Of a DNA stretch of 46,899 nucleotides, positions 16,586-25,498 are shown in pieces. The position numbers were made by a program, and so were the translations under genes. Position 1 is the first letter of the stretch. Each line of letters begins with the position of its first letter. Origin of the DNA: GCA-2686265 sp036010965 (lineage in GTDB: Bacteria; Planctomycetota; UBA1135; GCA-002686595); contig DASCMO010000051.1 of assembly GCA_036010965.1 (NCBI GenBank), positions 1-46,899 of the forward strand, given 5' to 3'. The notes below the pieces were generated by a model. It saw only the letters and a program-made list of their open reading frames with translations. It was not told the origin of the DNA and did no database searches.

Positions 16586-18613
16586 ATGATCCAGTCCACC
16601 ACCCTCGTCCTCCTCGCGACCCTGTCGCTCTCCGTCCACGCTCCGGCCCAGGACAGGCACACCGAGTTCCGCAATAGCTTCCAGCAGGCGATGGCCATCA
16701 ACTCGACGACCGAGATGGCGCGCCTGGTGAAGAACAGCACGCCGGAGGCCGTGGAGTGGATCATCATCACCGCCGAGGCCATCTCGAACAGGAACAGCGA
16801 GAAGCTCGAGACGCGCATGGCGGCCTTGCAGGGGGCCTGGCGCAGCGCGCTGGAGACGGACTTCTGCGACAAGATGTACGAGTACTTCTCGTTCCTCGAC
16901 GGTCACACCAAGAAGGAGCGGGAGCGGATGCGCAAGGAGTACGACAAGCTCCTGAGCGACTACCTGAAGAACGTCGAGAAGAAGGACGGCCCCACCTTCG
17001 AGCTGCTTGGCCAGCGCTACGAGGCCCTCGCCGATGGCTTCGAGCTGATCGGCGATCACTTCTACACCTCGCAGTGCTCGATCTTCGTCGGGCATTGCCG
17101 GGACGAGGCGCTGCGTGGCAAGCGGGCCAATCTGTACAAGGTCACGGCGGCGCTCAAGAGGGCCGTCGCCGCGCGGGAGGAGATCGGTCTCAAGGATCGC
17201 TTCTGGATGGACTGCAACCGGCGCTATCAGTACCTGGCAAAGCAGGGTTTCGACCGGGTGAAACCGACCGAGGAGGAGGCCAAGGCTGAGGCGACGCCCA
17301 AGGCCACCGAGCCGGCGCTCTCGGCCGCGATGGACTTCGAACTGGTCGAGAAGCTGAGCACCTTCCAGCGTCCGATGTATTACCTGGACGGCCTCTACCC
17401 GCTCTGGAACTCCCTCGCCCTGAAGGGGAAAGGATCCAGCGTGCGCTTCATGACTCTCGGGCTGAACACCGACGGCTCCAAGCGCAAGGCGGACCTGTCG
17501 CCGGTCGTGATGCGGGTCGGTTCCTCGGACGTGAAGCTGGATCTCGACGGTGACGGCGAGGGGGACACGAAGATTCCCCTCACGGGCAACCTCGAGCCGG
17601 TGGAGTTCGACGTGGGCGAGGGTGGCGAGCGGCGCCGCCTGGCGGTGCTGACGATCGTGGGTCTGCAACAGGACAACTATCAGGGCATCCAGATCAACCT
17701 GGCTCCCGACGACAACCAGATGGCGATCTACTTCGTCCCGGCTGGGAGCATGGTGGGGGAGATCGACGGCGAGCAGATCCGCGTCTTCGACGACAACCTG
17801 GACGGCACCTACGGGGGGGCGCCAACGGTCTGGCAGCACGTGGGCATGAGCCCCGGTGTGCTGCACCCGGAGATGGATTCGATCACGGTCGGCAAGGAGA
17901 AGCGCGCGCGGCCGTGGAGCGAGTACCAGCAACTCGGTGAGCGTTGGTTCCGGCTGGAGAGCGCCGAGGGCGGGAATCGCATCCTGGGGGAGCCGGTGGA
18001 TCTGGAGACCGGTGAGCTGAAGCTGAAGTTCAAGGGCGGCAAGCCGAGCTGGGTCGTTCTGAAGGGCGAGGGGGTCTACGAAAACTCCTACTTCGACATC
18101 GCCGGATCGGCCATCGAGGTCCCGACCGGCCGCTACAGCCTCTACTACGGTGAGCTGCGCAAAGGAAAGAAGCGCCAGATGGTGAAGACGCTGTTCGTTC
18201 CGAGCGACGCCACGCCGACCTGGGACGTGGCGGCCGACGAGACCACGATCGTGGAGTTGGGCGGCCCATTCGGCTACGACTTCGAACTCGAGCAGGACGC
18301 CTCGACGATCTCGCTCGCGGGCAAGAAGGTCGTCATCACGGGGGTGGCCTACGAGCGCTACGAGCGCCCTTGGGGCTGTGTGCCGCGGCCGGACGTCTCC
18401 TATCGCAAGACGGGAGCGCGCCGAGGCAGCAAGCCCGAGACCATGAAGGCGGTGCTGGATCAGGACCAGATTTTCGAGGCGGGCTGGGCCGTCGCCTGGT
18501 CGCCGATCGACCTGATCCTCGAGAAGCGTGGGAGCGTGGACGAAGCCGAGGTCCAGCTCACGGAGAAGAAGAACAAGCTGTTCGGCAAGGTCGCCTCGGA
18601 CTGGAAGCAGTAG
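16586..18613 (+). CDS. Unrecognised secreted protein with calcium-type acidic loops
   Basis: This is a 675-residue protein. Residues 1-22 are a clear signal peptide (LVLLATLSLSVHAPAQ, cleavage likely after the last residues). Residues 25-225 are helical and Lys/Glu-rich, containing WIIITAEAISNRNSEKL and a cluster with CSIFVGHCRDEAL. After a short acidic linker, residues about 245-640 are beta-rich. An acidic loop DLDGDGEGD lies near residue 319, and DDNLDGTYG near 402; such loops occur in calcium-binding or dockerin-like turns. I do not recognise the family or any catalytic motif. It may be a periplasmic or surface protein. It sits just before serS, 13 nt apart, with no evident functional link. 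Confidence 0.8.
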   Translation: MIQSTTLVLLATLSLSVHAPAQDRHTEFRNSFQQAMAINSTTEMARLVKNSTPEAVEWIIITAEAISNRNSEKLETRMAALQGAWRSALETDFCDKMYEYFSFLDGHTKKERERMRKEYDKLLSDYLKNVEKKDGPTFELLGQRYEALADGFELIGDHFYTSQCSIFVGHCRDEALRGKRANLYKVTAALKRAVAAREEIGLKDRFWMDCNRRYQYLAKQGFDRVKPTEEEAKAEATPKATEPALSAAMDFELVEKLSTFQRPMYYLDGLYPLWNSLALKGKGSSVRFMTLGLNTDGSKRKADLSPVVMRVGSSDVKLDLDGDGEGDTKIPLTGNLEPVEFDVGEGGERRRLAVLTIVGLQQDNYQGIQINLAPDDNQMAIYFVPAGSMVGEIDGEQIRVFDDNLDGTYGGAPTVWQHVGMSPGVLHPEMDSITVGKEKRARPWSEYQQLGERWFRLESAEGGNRILGEPVDLETGELKLKFKGGKPSWVVLKGEGVYENSYFDIAGSAIEVPTGRYSLYYGELRKGKKRQMVKTLFVPSDATPTWDVAADETTIVELGGPFGYDFELEQDASTISLAGKKVVITGVAYERYERPWGCVPRPDVSYRKTGARRGSKPETMKAVLDQDQIFEAGWAVAWSPIDLILEKRGSVDEAEVQLTEKKNKLFGKVASDWKQ

Positions 18614-18626
18614 GAGCTCTGGAGGA

Positions 18627-19904
18627 GTGCTAGACATCAAGTTCATTCGCGCCAACCCGGACGTGGTTCGGGAGGGAGCGCGCAAGAAGCGCATGGAGTG
18701 CGATGTCGATCGCATCCTGGAGCTGGACCTGGAGTGGCGCGAGCTGGGCCGCGCGGTGGACGAGCTGCGTTCGGTCCAGAAGCAGGCTGGCAAGCGCATC
18801 GGCCAGGCCTCTGCGGAGGAGCGCGGCGTGCTGTTGGAGGAACAGAAGGACCTCAAGAGCGACCTCAAGGCCAGGGAGGTCCGGCTGGGAGCGTTGGGCG
18901 AGGAGCTGGACAGCCTATTGCTGCTCGTCCCCAACGTCCCCGCCGCCGAGGTGCCCGAGGGAGCGGACGACGCAGACAACGTAGAGCTCAGGACGTGGGG
19001 CGAGCAGCCTCAGTTCGACTTCGAGCCTCGCGATCACGTGGCCCTCGGCGAACTCCAGGATTGGCTCGACATCATCCGTGGGGCGCGCCTGGCGGGCTCT
19101 CGCAACTACGTGCTGAAGGGCGATCTCTCCTTGCTTGAGGGGGCGGTCATGCGCTTTGCGCTCGACTCCATGGTGGCGCGAGGGTTCGTACCCCTCTCCG
19201 TGCCGACTCTCGTGCGTACCGAGACCATGGTCGGGACCGGCTATTTTCCAGGCGGCGAGGACCAGGCCTATCGCTGCGACGAGCGCGATGACCTGTGCCT
19301 GGTGGGCACCGCCGAGGTCCCCGTGACCGCGCTCCATCAGGACGAGATCCTCGACCTCGAGGCTCTGCCGCTGCAGTTCGTTGCTCAGTCGACCTGCTAC
19401 CGACGTGAGGCTGGCACCTACGGCAAGGACACGCGCGGCCTCTATCGCGTTCATCAGTTCCAGAAGGTGGAACAGGTGGTGATCGACGTGGCGGACCCCG
19501 AGAAGAGCCTGGAGCACCATCGGCAGATTCTGCAGAACGCCGAAGACGTGCTGCAGGCCCTCGAGTTGCCCTACCGGGTCGTCAACGTCTGCGGCGGAGA
19601 CCTGGGCCAGCCGCAGATCCAGAAGTTCGACATCGAGACCTGGATGCCGGGGCGTGGTGCTTACGGCGAGACGCACAGCGCGTCGCGGTTTCACGAATTC
19701 CAGGCACGCAGGCTCAACCTGCGTTACCGCGACGGCGAGGGGAAGGTGCGCTTCTGCCACACCCTCAACAACACCGTCGCCGCCAGCTCCCGTATGCTGA
19801 TCGCCTTGCTGGAGAACCACCAGCGGGCGGACGGGACGGTGGCAGTGCCCGAGGCACTGCGGCCCTACCTGGGAGGGCGCGAGCTGCTCGGGAAGCCGAG
19901 CTAG
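18627..19904 (+). CDS. serS: Seryl-tRNA synthetase
   Basis: GTG 18627 gives the canonical N-terminus (VLDIKFIRANPDVVREGARK) and 425 residues; TAGGAG at 18611-18616 is a plausible binding site. Residues about 25-105 form the long tRNA-binding coiled coil. The class II core includes GTAEVPVTALHQDEIL near 229-244, motif 2 CYRREAGTYGKDTRGLYRVH near 256-276, and motif 3 LNNTVAASSRMLIALLENHQ near 380-399. It charges tRNA-Ser, and tRNA-Sec where present, with serine in the cytoplasm. Its TAG stop shares a CTAG with the TAG stop of the convergent gspJ. Confidence 0.97.
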   Translation: MLDIKFIRANPDVVREGARKKRMECDVDRILELDLEWRELGRAVDELRSVQKQAGKRIGQASAEERGVLLEEQKDLKSDLKAREVRLGALGEELDSLLLLVPNVPAAEVPEGADDADNVELRTWGEQPQFDFEPRDHVALGELQDWLDIIRGARLAGSRNYVLKGDLSLLEGAVMRFALDSMVARGFVPLSVPTLVRTETMVGTGYFPGGEDQAYRCDERDDLCLVGTAEVPVTALHQDEILDLEALPLQFVAQSTCYRREAGTYGKDTRGLYRVHQFQKVEQVVIDVADPEKSLEHHRQILQNAEDVLQALELPYRVVNVCGGDLGQPQIQKFDIETWMPGRGAYGETHSASRFHEFQARRLNLRYRDGEGKVRFCHTLNNTVAASSRMLIALLENHQRADGTVAVPEALRPYLGGRELLGKPS

Positions 19905-20836
19905 TCGTTGCTGCGCGTGCCGCCGGGCCCGCCGCCGACCTTCGCTTGCGGACCGCGCTGGTCGGGGCCTCCGCGATTGCTGAAGCCTCTGGCGCCGCCG
20001 CCGCCGCCCACGATCGTGCCCTGCGCGGCCTCGTCGCCGGCGTCCCCATCAGCCGCCGTTCCCGATGAAGGGGCCGCCGGGATGGACAGGGTGACGATCT
20101 GCTCCTCCTCGACGCGCATCATCTCGGGCAGCCGGAAAACGCGTCTGTAGGTCACGATCGACTTGCGCGCGTAGTTCATTGCCAGCTGCTCACGGGCCAC
20201 GCGCTGCTTCAATTCCAGGGTCAGGCTGATCTCGAGGCGGGCTGGCAGTCCGATCCGCTCATCTCCACTCTGGCCCCACTCGTCATGAGGGTCCGCATCG
20301 GGGCCGTCCTCCTCGAAGACCTGGATGTCGAAGCTCTTGACCCGGTCGTGCAGGAAGGAGAACTCGCCGCCCGAATAGGGCTCCTCGTCCACTCCCATGT
20401 CCTCTCGGCGGTAGAGCTCGAGGAAGTCGTCGTACATCGGGCTGGGGCGCAGGCGATAGCCGACCTCGTTGATGTCGGAGCGAACGTACCGCGCACTGTC
20501 CTGGCGCATGATCAGGCTGTCGGTGTGCGTGACGAAATCGAGGCTGTCACCGTCCAGACCGAGCATGACGCGGTCCTCCACCAGGAGGTGATCCTGGCGC
20601 GTGCGGTTGAGGGTCATCAGGCCTCGCAGGTCGCGTTCGATCATGTCCATGATCGCCGGGCCTGCGAGCTGCGTCTCCTTGATGATGTGGATCGTGTCCC
20701 TGGAGACGCGCGCCGCCTGCAGGATCTGGGTGATGGCGAGCATGATGCCGCTCATGATCAGGACTGTCAGCAACACCTCGGCCAGGGAGAATCCGGCGCG
20801 CGAGGAGCTCTGGAATCCACTTCTCCTGGTTTTCAT
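19901..20836 (-). CDS. gspJ: Type II secretion pseudopilin GspJ-like
   Basis: ATG 20836 is chosen because it forms an ATGA overlap with the gspI stop; the protein has 311 residues. A prepilin peptidase site, RAGFSLAE (cut after Gly), is followed by a hydrophobic helix (VLLTVLIMSGIMLAITQIL). The globular part spans about residues 40-240 and matches the long minor pseudopilin GspJ in position and size. Unusually, the C-terminal 65 residues form a low-complexity tail, first acidic/Ala, then Gly/Arg-rich (IVGGGGGARGFSNRGG). GspJ normally sits in the tip complex with GspI and GspK; no GspK is encoded here. Assignment rests on prepilin motif, size and order. Confidence 0.8.
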   Translation of the reverse strand: MKTRRSGFQSSSRAGFSLAEVLLTVLIMSGIMLAITQILQAARVSRDTIHIIKETQLAGPAIMDMIERDLRGLMTLNRTRQDHLLVEDRVMLGLDGDSLDFVTHTDSLIMRQDSARYVRSDINEVGYRLRPSPMYDDFLELYRREDMGVDEEPYSGGEFSFLHDRVKSFDIQVFEEDGPDADPHDEWGQSGDERIGLPARLEISLTLELKQRVAREQLAMNYARKSIVTYRRVFRLPEMMRVEEEQIVTLSIPAAPSSGTAADGDAGDEAAQGTIVGGGGGARGFSNRGGPDQRGPQAKVGGGPGGTRSND

Positions 20837-21393
20837 CCGCTCTCCGTTCCGACGCCTGCCATGTCCTCTTCTTCGTCGTCCCCGTAGACCTGTTCCCAGG
20901 GCATCCACTGCTCGAGGATCAGGGTGTTCTTGTACTCACCGATCTGAGGGAAGGTGACGCGGATGCGGACTTTCTCGAACACGTCCTCGACCTCCCCTTC
21001 GTCCTCGTCCTCGTCGTCCGCATAGCGGTCGGCGTCGTTGAAGCGGCTGTAGTGGGTGGAGTACTCGTACTCCTGATCCTCCATCTCCTCGAACACTTCA
21101 TCCCCCAGGACGAGCTCGAAGGTGAACTCTTCGTGTTCTTCTTCGGAGTAGCTGCCGAAGAAGTGATCGCGCAGGTCCTCCTGGTAGAGCCCGGCCTCGA
21201 TCTGTCCCAGGGTCAGGAGCCCGAGGTCGCGCGCCAGTTTGAGGTTACGCGTGTGCGCGGAGGCGAACTTTGCGCCGTTGAGCGCCTGCATCACGAGGGT
21301 CAGGCTGACGCCGACGATCACGATCGTCACGGCGACTTCCGCCAGGGTGAACCCGGCTCTCACTCGCGATCCTATTCTGCGGAAGAGGGGCAT
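20833..21393 (-). CDS. gspI: Type II secretion minor pseudopilin GspI-like
   Basis: The 186-residue protein has the short basic leader MPLFRRIGSRVRAG, cleaved before FTLAEVAVTIVIVGVSLTLV, the N-methylated pilin helix. The globular part carries a strikingly acidic stretch near residues 128-142 (DDEDEDEGEVEDVFEK), which could bind cations or a basic partner. Gene order places it as GspI, though it is longer than classical GspI (about 120-130 residues). It follows gspH by 3 bp and overlaps gspJ by 4 bp. Confidence 0.78.
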   Translation of the reverse strand: MPLFRRIGSRVRAGFTLAEVAVTIVIVGVSLTLVMQALNGAKFASAHTRNLKLARDLGLLTLGQIEAGLYQEDLRDHFFGSYSEEEHEEFTFELVLGDEVFEEMEDQEYEYSTHYSRFNDADRYADDEDEDEGEVEDVFEKVRIRVTFPQIGEYKNTLILEQWMPWEQVYGDDEEEDMAGVGTESG

Positions 21394-21396
21394 GGG

Positions 21397-21954
21397 TCAG
21401 TGAAAGTCGTCCTCGGTGACGGGGAGTCGGTGGTAATCCTCGTAGTGGAAGCGTACCAGACCCGTCAGAGGCAGCACTTCGATCGTGTAGATGGCCTCGT
21501 ACTGGCGCTGGGTGATGGTGATGCTGTGGTCGGTGGCGCTGCCCAGTGGATCGAAACGCACGAACACCTTGCCCTCGGTGTACTCGACACCGTCGATCAG
21601 CACGCGCGAGATCTCGATGCCGGGAGGGAGTCCGACCGTCCCGAGACTCGTGCGCTCTTCGATACGCTGGGCGAGGCCTCCGCCTACGCGGAAGGGGGTG
21701 CTGACCTCGTAGCCGTTGCCGTCGAGATCGTAGTAAATGCGCCACACCGCGTTGCGAGCGATGGCCTCCGAGCGCGCGCCGTGGATCGCCGCGGCGATCT
21801 TGTGAACTTCGGAGTTGAGCTTTGCGCGAGGGAGGATCGCGTTCCATTCGACGGCTACCAGCCCCGCGATCAAGCCGATGACCACCACCACCGCCAGCAG
21901 CTCTACCAAGCTGAAGCCTGCCCTGCCGGCATTGGGGGTGGAGCGCGGCTTCAC
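21397..21954 (-). CDS. gspH: Type II secretion minor pseudopilin GspH/FimT-like
   Basis: This 185-residue protein begins with a short leader ending RAG, then FSLVELLAVVVVIGLIAGLV, the conserved prepilin helix with Glu at position 5. The globular domain, including HKIAAAIHGARSEAIARNAVWR just after the helix, matches the GspH/FimT family, whose members sit at the pseudopilus tip base. It lies 21 bp after gspG and 3 bp before gspI on the same strand. Confidence 0.85.
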   Translation of the reverse strand: MKPRSTPNAGRAGFSLVELLAVVVVIGLIAGLVAVEWNAILPRAKLNSEVHKIAAAIHGARSEAIARNAVWRIYYDLDGNGYEVSTPFRVGGGLAQRIEERTSLGTVGLPPGIEISRVLIDGVEYTEGKVFVRFDPLGSATDHSITITQRQYEAIYTIEVLPLTGLVRFHYEDYHRLPVTEDDFH

Positions 21955-21975
21955 GGTCTGTCGCCTTTGAGGGCC

Positions 21976-22428
21976 CTAGCGCCCGTCGATGATGCTCCAG
22001 TTGTCGATGTCGGCGTCGTCGCCCTCGCCACCGACGGCGCCGTCCTTGCCGAGGGAGTAGACCCGCGGTCGGACCTCGCCTCCTCCCGGGGGCTCGTAGA
22101 GGTACTCGTTCTTCCAGGGGTCAAGGGGGATGCGCCTCCCCTGCAGGATCGTGTAGCCGTTCTCATCCGGCTCGACGAGCACGTCCAGAGAGTCGGGCCA
22201 CAGTCCGTCGTTGACCACTGCGTACTCGGTGAGCGCGTTGTGGATGGCCATGATGTCGGCCTTCGCCTTGCCGCCGAAGGCCTGGGACAGTCGCTGCATC
22301 ACGTTGGGCAGGACCAGGGTGGCCAGCAGGCCGAGGATCACGATCACTACCATCAACTCGGCCAGGGAGAAACCGGACCGGGTCTCGCGGCGGGGCAGCG
22401 TGGCTGTGTGGGTCTTCATCACGTTCAT
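21976..22428 (-). CDS. gspG: Type II secretion major pseudopilin GspG
   Basis: The 150-residue protein has the cleavage site RSGFSLAELMVVIVILGLLA and is the clearest pseudopilin of the set. The C-terminal half has the GspG signature: a DPW segment (IPLDPWKNEYLYEPPG near residues 103-118), then VYSLGKDGAVGGEGDDADI, with acidic and Gly residues forming the calcium site needed for filament stability. GspG is the main subunit of the pseudopilus that pushes folded substrates through the secretin. The start may be ATG 22428 or the Met three codons on; both keep the leader short. Confidence 0.93.
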   Translation of the reverse strand: MNVMKTHTATLPRRETRSGFSLAELMVVIVILGLLATLVLPNVMQRLSQAFGGKAKADIMAIHNALTEYAVVNDGLWPDSLDVLVEPDENGYTILQGRRIPLDPWKNEYLYEPPGGGEVRPRVYSLGKDGAVGGEGDDADIDNWSIIDGR

Positions 22429-22499
22429 GACAACTTCAGGGTCCTCTTACCGGGCTGTGGACGGGCGAGGAGGGTGTTTCTTCCCGTGCTCTCGACGGG

Positions 22500-23759
22500 T
22501 CATTGGATCTGGCCGACCTGCAGGATGGGGAGGATGATCGAGACGACGATGTAGCCTACCACCACCGCCAGGCCGATGATCAACAGCGGTTCGAGCACGG
22601 CGGTCATCTTATCGGTGGCGATCTCGATCTCTTCGTCGTAGGCGATCGCGATACGGTCCAGCATCTGTTCCAGCTCTCCCGACTGCTCTCCCACGGCCAC
22701 CATGTACCCCACGAGGGCCGGGAAGACGCCGGTGGCCTTGAGGGGAGTGGCGATGTCCGCGCCCTCCAGGATCCGCTCGCGGATGTGGTCTGTCGCGTCG
22801 GCGATGACGCGATTCTGGACCACATGGCTCGTGATCTCGAGGCTCTGGACCGCGTTGACCCCGCTCTGTAGCAAGGTCGCGAGGGTCTTGCTGAAGCGCG
22901 ACACCGCTTGCTTGCGCAGGACGTCGCCGACGATTGGCATGCGCAACATCGTGCGGTCGAAGAACAGGCGCCCCGCGTCGGAGTTGTGGTAGACGCGCTC
23001 GGCGATGAAGGACACGGCCCCAATCGCGAGGGCGCCGGCCCACCAGTAGTCCTTGAAGGCGTCGGAGATCGCGATCAGGATCTGAGTGGGTACCGGGAGG
23101 GTCTGGCCCGTGTCTTCCAGCATGGCAGTGATCTTGGGCACGACGAACGCCATCAGCGCGGTCACGACCAGCATCCCCAGGGCGATCATCATCACCGGAT
23201 AGGTCAGGGCACCGACGACCTTGCGCCGCAGGGTGCGCTGGTACTGGAGGTAGTCAGCCAGGCGCGAGAGCACCACGTCCACGTTGCCGGTGGCCTCGCC
23301 GGCGCGCACCATGTTCACGTAGAGGTCGGAGAAGAGCGAAGGGTGGAGTGCCAGGGCGTCCCCGAGGCCGGAGCCCTGGTTGACGCTCTCGCGTATCTCG
23401 CGAAAGATGGTCTCGACGCGGCGATCCTCCGCTTGCTCGATCATGGCCCGCAGGGTCTCGGTCAGGGGGATGCCCGAGGCGAGCATCGTGCCCAGCTGGC
23501 GCGTCACGCTGGAGACGACGTCCAGGTCCTTGGCGCTCAGGGAGGTGCGTCTCAAGCGACGCGCTTCGCGCAGGCGTGAGAGCAGTCCGGCGTTCTCGTC
23601 CGGTGCGCGCCGGCGAACCCCGGACGCCTCGTGGATTTCGCTGACAAGCAGCTGCTCCTTGCGCAGGCGTTGGCGCGCGTCGCGCGCCGTGTCGGCGTCG
23701 ATCACGCCGGCCTTGGTCTCGCCGCCCGGAGCGATCGCCTTGTAGCGGAAGATGGGCAT
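22500..23759 (-). CDS. gspF: Type II secretion inner-membrane platform protein GspF
   Basis: This 419-residue protein begins MPIFRYKAIAPGGETKAGVI, the standard GspF/PilC start. It contains two T2SSF repeats: one near residues 85-205 with LGTMLASGIPLTETLRAM and then helices, and one near 285-410 with LATLLQSGVNAVQSLEITS. Three membrane helices sit near 185-205, 235-255 and 390-415. GspF anchors the ATPase to the membrane and helps turn or lift the pseudopilus. It lies 16 bp after gspE and 71 bp before gspG in the same operon. Confidence 0.95.
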   Translation of the reverse strand: MPIFRYKAIAPGGETKAGVIDADTARDARQRLRKEQLLVSEIHEASGVRRRAPDENAGLLSRLREARRLRRTSLSAKDLDVVSSVTRQLGTMLASGIPLTETLRAMIEQAEDRRVETIFREIRESVNQGSGLGDALALHPSLFSDLYVNMVRAGEATGNVDVVLSRLADYLQYQRTLRRKVVGALTYPVMMIALGMLVVTALMAFVVPKITAMLEDTGQTLPVPTQILIAISDAFKDYWWAGALAIGAVSFIAERVYHNSDAGRLFFDRTMLRMPIVGDVLRKQAVSRFSKTLATLLQSGVNAVQSLEITSHVVQNRVIADATDHIRERILEGADIATPLKATGVFPALVGYMVAVGEQSGELEQMLDRIAIAYDEEIEIATDKMTAVLEPLLIIGLAVVVGYIVVSIILPILQVGQIQ

Positions 23760-23775
23760 GGGCCGGCGTGGCCGC

Positions 23776-25479
23776 CTAGATGTCCAGCTGCGTCACTCGC
23801 AGCACCTCTTCGATGGTCGTGAGCCCATTCCTCACCTTGTCCCGACCGTCCTCCCGTAGGGTGACCAGGCCGCGCTTGACGGCCGAACGCTTCAGCTCGG
23901 TCGCCGTGGCGTTCTCCATCACCAGGGTCCGCAGGGTCTCGTCAATGGGCATGAACTCGTAGATGGCGGTCCGGCCCGCGTAGCCGGACTGGAAGCACTC
24001 GTCGCAGCCCTCGCCGAAGTGGACGACGCCGTCCATGCCTGCCGGGTCGATTCCGATCTTCTTCAGGGCGACCTGCCACTCCTCGTTGATCTTCATCGTC
24101 GTGCGGCAGTCTTTGCAGATCGTGCGCACCAGGCGCTGAGCGACGACGAGCACGAGGGAACTGGAGACGAGGTAGGGCTCGATGCCCTGGTCGACCATGC
24201 GCGTGATCGTGCTGGCCGCATCGTTGGTGTGCACCGTTGAGAAGACCAGGTGCCCGGTCAGAGCGGCTCGAATCGCGACCTCGCCGGTCTCCTGGTCACG
24301 GATCTCGCCGACCATCATCACGTCCGGATCCTGACGCAGGAACGAGCGCAGCCCAGAGGCGAAGGTGAGACCCTTCTTGTTGTTCACCTGGACCTGGCTG
24401 ACGCCGGCCAGGGAATACTCGACGGGATCCTCGATCGTGAGCACGTTCTTGGTGGTCGTGTCGAGTTGATTCAGGCTCGCGTAGAGGGTCGTCGTCTTGC
24501 CGGAGCCGGTGGGGCCGGTGACGAGAATGATGCCGTGGGTGTAGTTGATGTATTCGCGCAGGATCTCCTCGTTCGCCGCCGAGAGCCCGATCTCCGCGAG
24601 GGAGTAGCGCTTGGAGGACTTGTCGAGCAGTCGCATCACGATGCGCTCACCACCGGTGGTGGGGATGGAACTGATCCGGACGTCGACCTCGCCGTCCCCG
24701 ATCTTGATCGTCGCCCGGCCGTCCTGGGGCAGGCGACGCTCGGCGATGTCCATCCGGCCCATGATCTTCACTCGGCTGACGATCGCCTCCTGGACGCGGC
24801 GCGGGATCGAGTCCATGTCGTAGAGGATCCCGTCGATGCGGAAGCGCACCTGCAGGCGGTCGGGGTAGGCCTGGAAGTGGACGTCCGAGGCGCGCAGCTT
24901 GAGGGCCTGGAACAGGATGGTGTTCACGAGCTTGATGATCGGCGCCTTGTTGGAGACGTCGAGCACGTCCTCCGCCTCGTCGATCTCCTCTGCCAGGCCG
25001 GCGATGTCCCCGTCTTCGGCGACGTCGGCCAGGGCCTCGTCCACGCCGTCCGCCTTGTGGCGGTAGGCGCGTCCGATCAGGGTCGTGATCTCCAGGCGCG
25101 GCGCCAGGACCGCATCGATCTCGCAGCCCATCAGGGCGCCGAGGTCGTCCATCGGGTGCGGGTCCAGAGGCGTGCAGGTCGCGACCTTTACGGTCTCTCC
25201 GTCTTTCTGCTCCAGGGCGATCAGGTTGTAATTGCGCGCGAAGTGCACGGGCACGTTGTTAACGAAGGTGGTGGGCACTGCGACGCCCTCCAGGTCTTCG
25301 CGAAACTCAAAGCCCAGTGCCGAGGCATAGACTTGCAGGAGTTCCGGCTCGGGCAGGTAGTCCTTCTGCAGGATGACGCGGTCCAGGGTGTCTCCCGTGG
25401 TTCCCGCGATCTTGCGGCACTCGTCCAGCTTCTCTCGGGAGAGGCCGGCGTCGATGAGCAGGTCGCCGATGTTGGTCAT
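23776..25479 (-). CDS. gspE: Type II secretion ATPase GspE
   Basis: ATG 25479 gives 567 residues; an upstream Met at 25509 would overlap gspD and is less likely. Residues about 5-145 form an MshEN-type N-terminal region. The ATPase core has Walker A GPTGSGKTTT with Lys328, the Asp box near 350 (TIEDPVEYSLAGVSQVQV), Walker B RQDPDVMMVGEIRDQETGE near 382-400 and the His box TGHLVFSTVHTNDA near 408-421. A four-Cys zinc site uses C455, C458, C492 and C495, as in GspE/PilB. It powers pseudopilus assembly at the cytoplasmic face. It starts 19 bp after gspD. Confidence 0.95.
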   Translation of the reverse strand: MTNIGDLLIDAGLSREKLDECRKIAGTTGDTLDRVILQKDYLPEPELLQVYASALGFEFREDLEGVAVPTTFVNNVPVHFARNYNLIALEQKDGETVKVATCTPLDPHPMDDLGALMGCEIDAVLAPRLEITTLIGRAYRHKADGVDEALADVAEDGDIAGLAEEIDEAEDVLDVSNKAPIIKLVNTILFQALKLRASDVHFQAYPDRLQVRFRIDGILYDMDSIPRRVQEAIVSRVKIMGRMDIAERRLPQDGRATIKIGDGEVDVRISSIPTTGGERIVMRLLDKSSKRYSLAEIGLSAANEEILREYINYTHGIILVTGPTGSGKTTTLYASLNQLDTTTKNVLTIEDPVEYSLAGVSQVQVNNKKGLTFASGLRSFLRQDPDVMMVGEIRDQETGEVAIRAALTGHLVFSTVHTNDAASTITRMVDQGIEPYLVSSSLVLVVAQRLVRTICKDCRTTMKINEEWQVALKKIGIDPAGMDGVVHFGEGCDECFQSGYAGRTAIYEFMPIDETLRTLVMENATATELKRSAVKRGLVTLREDGRDKVRNGLTTIEEVLRVTQLDI

Positions 25480-25498
25480 TGCGCGTGGCTCGGGGCCG

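Noticed and set aside
15593..18979. A 1128-codon open frame on the minus strand
   Set aside because: It spans antisense to a rhomboid, the secreted protein and part of serS, has low-complexity Arg/Leu/Val/Gly composition and no recognisable motif. It is a GC-driven shadow.
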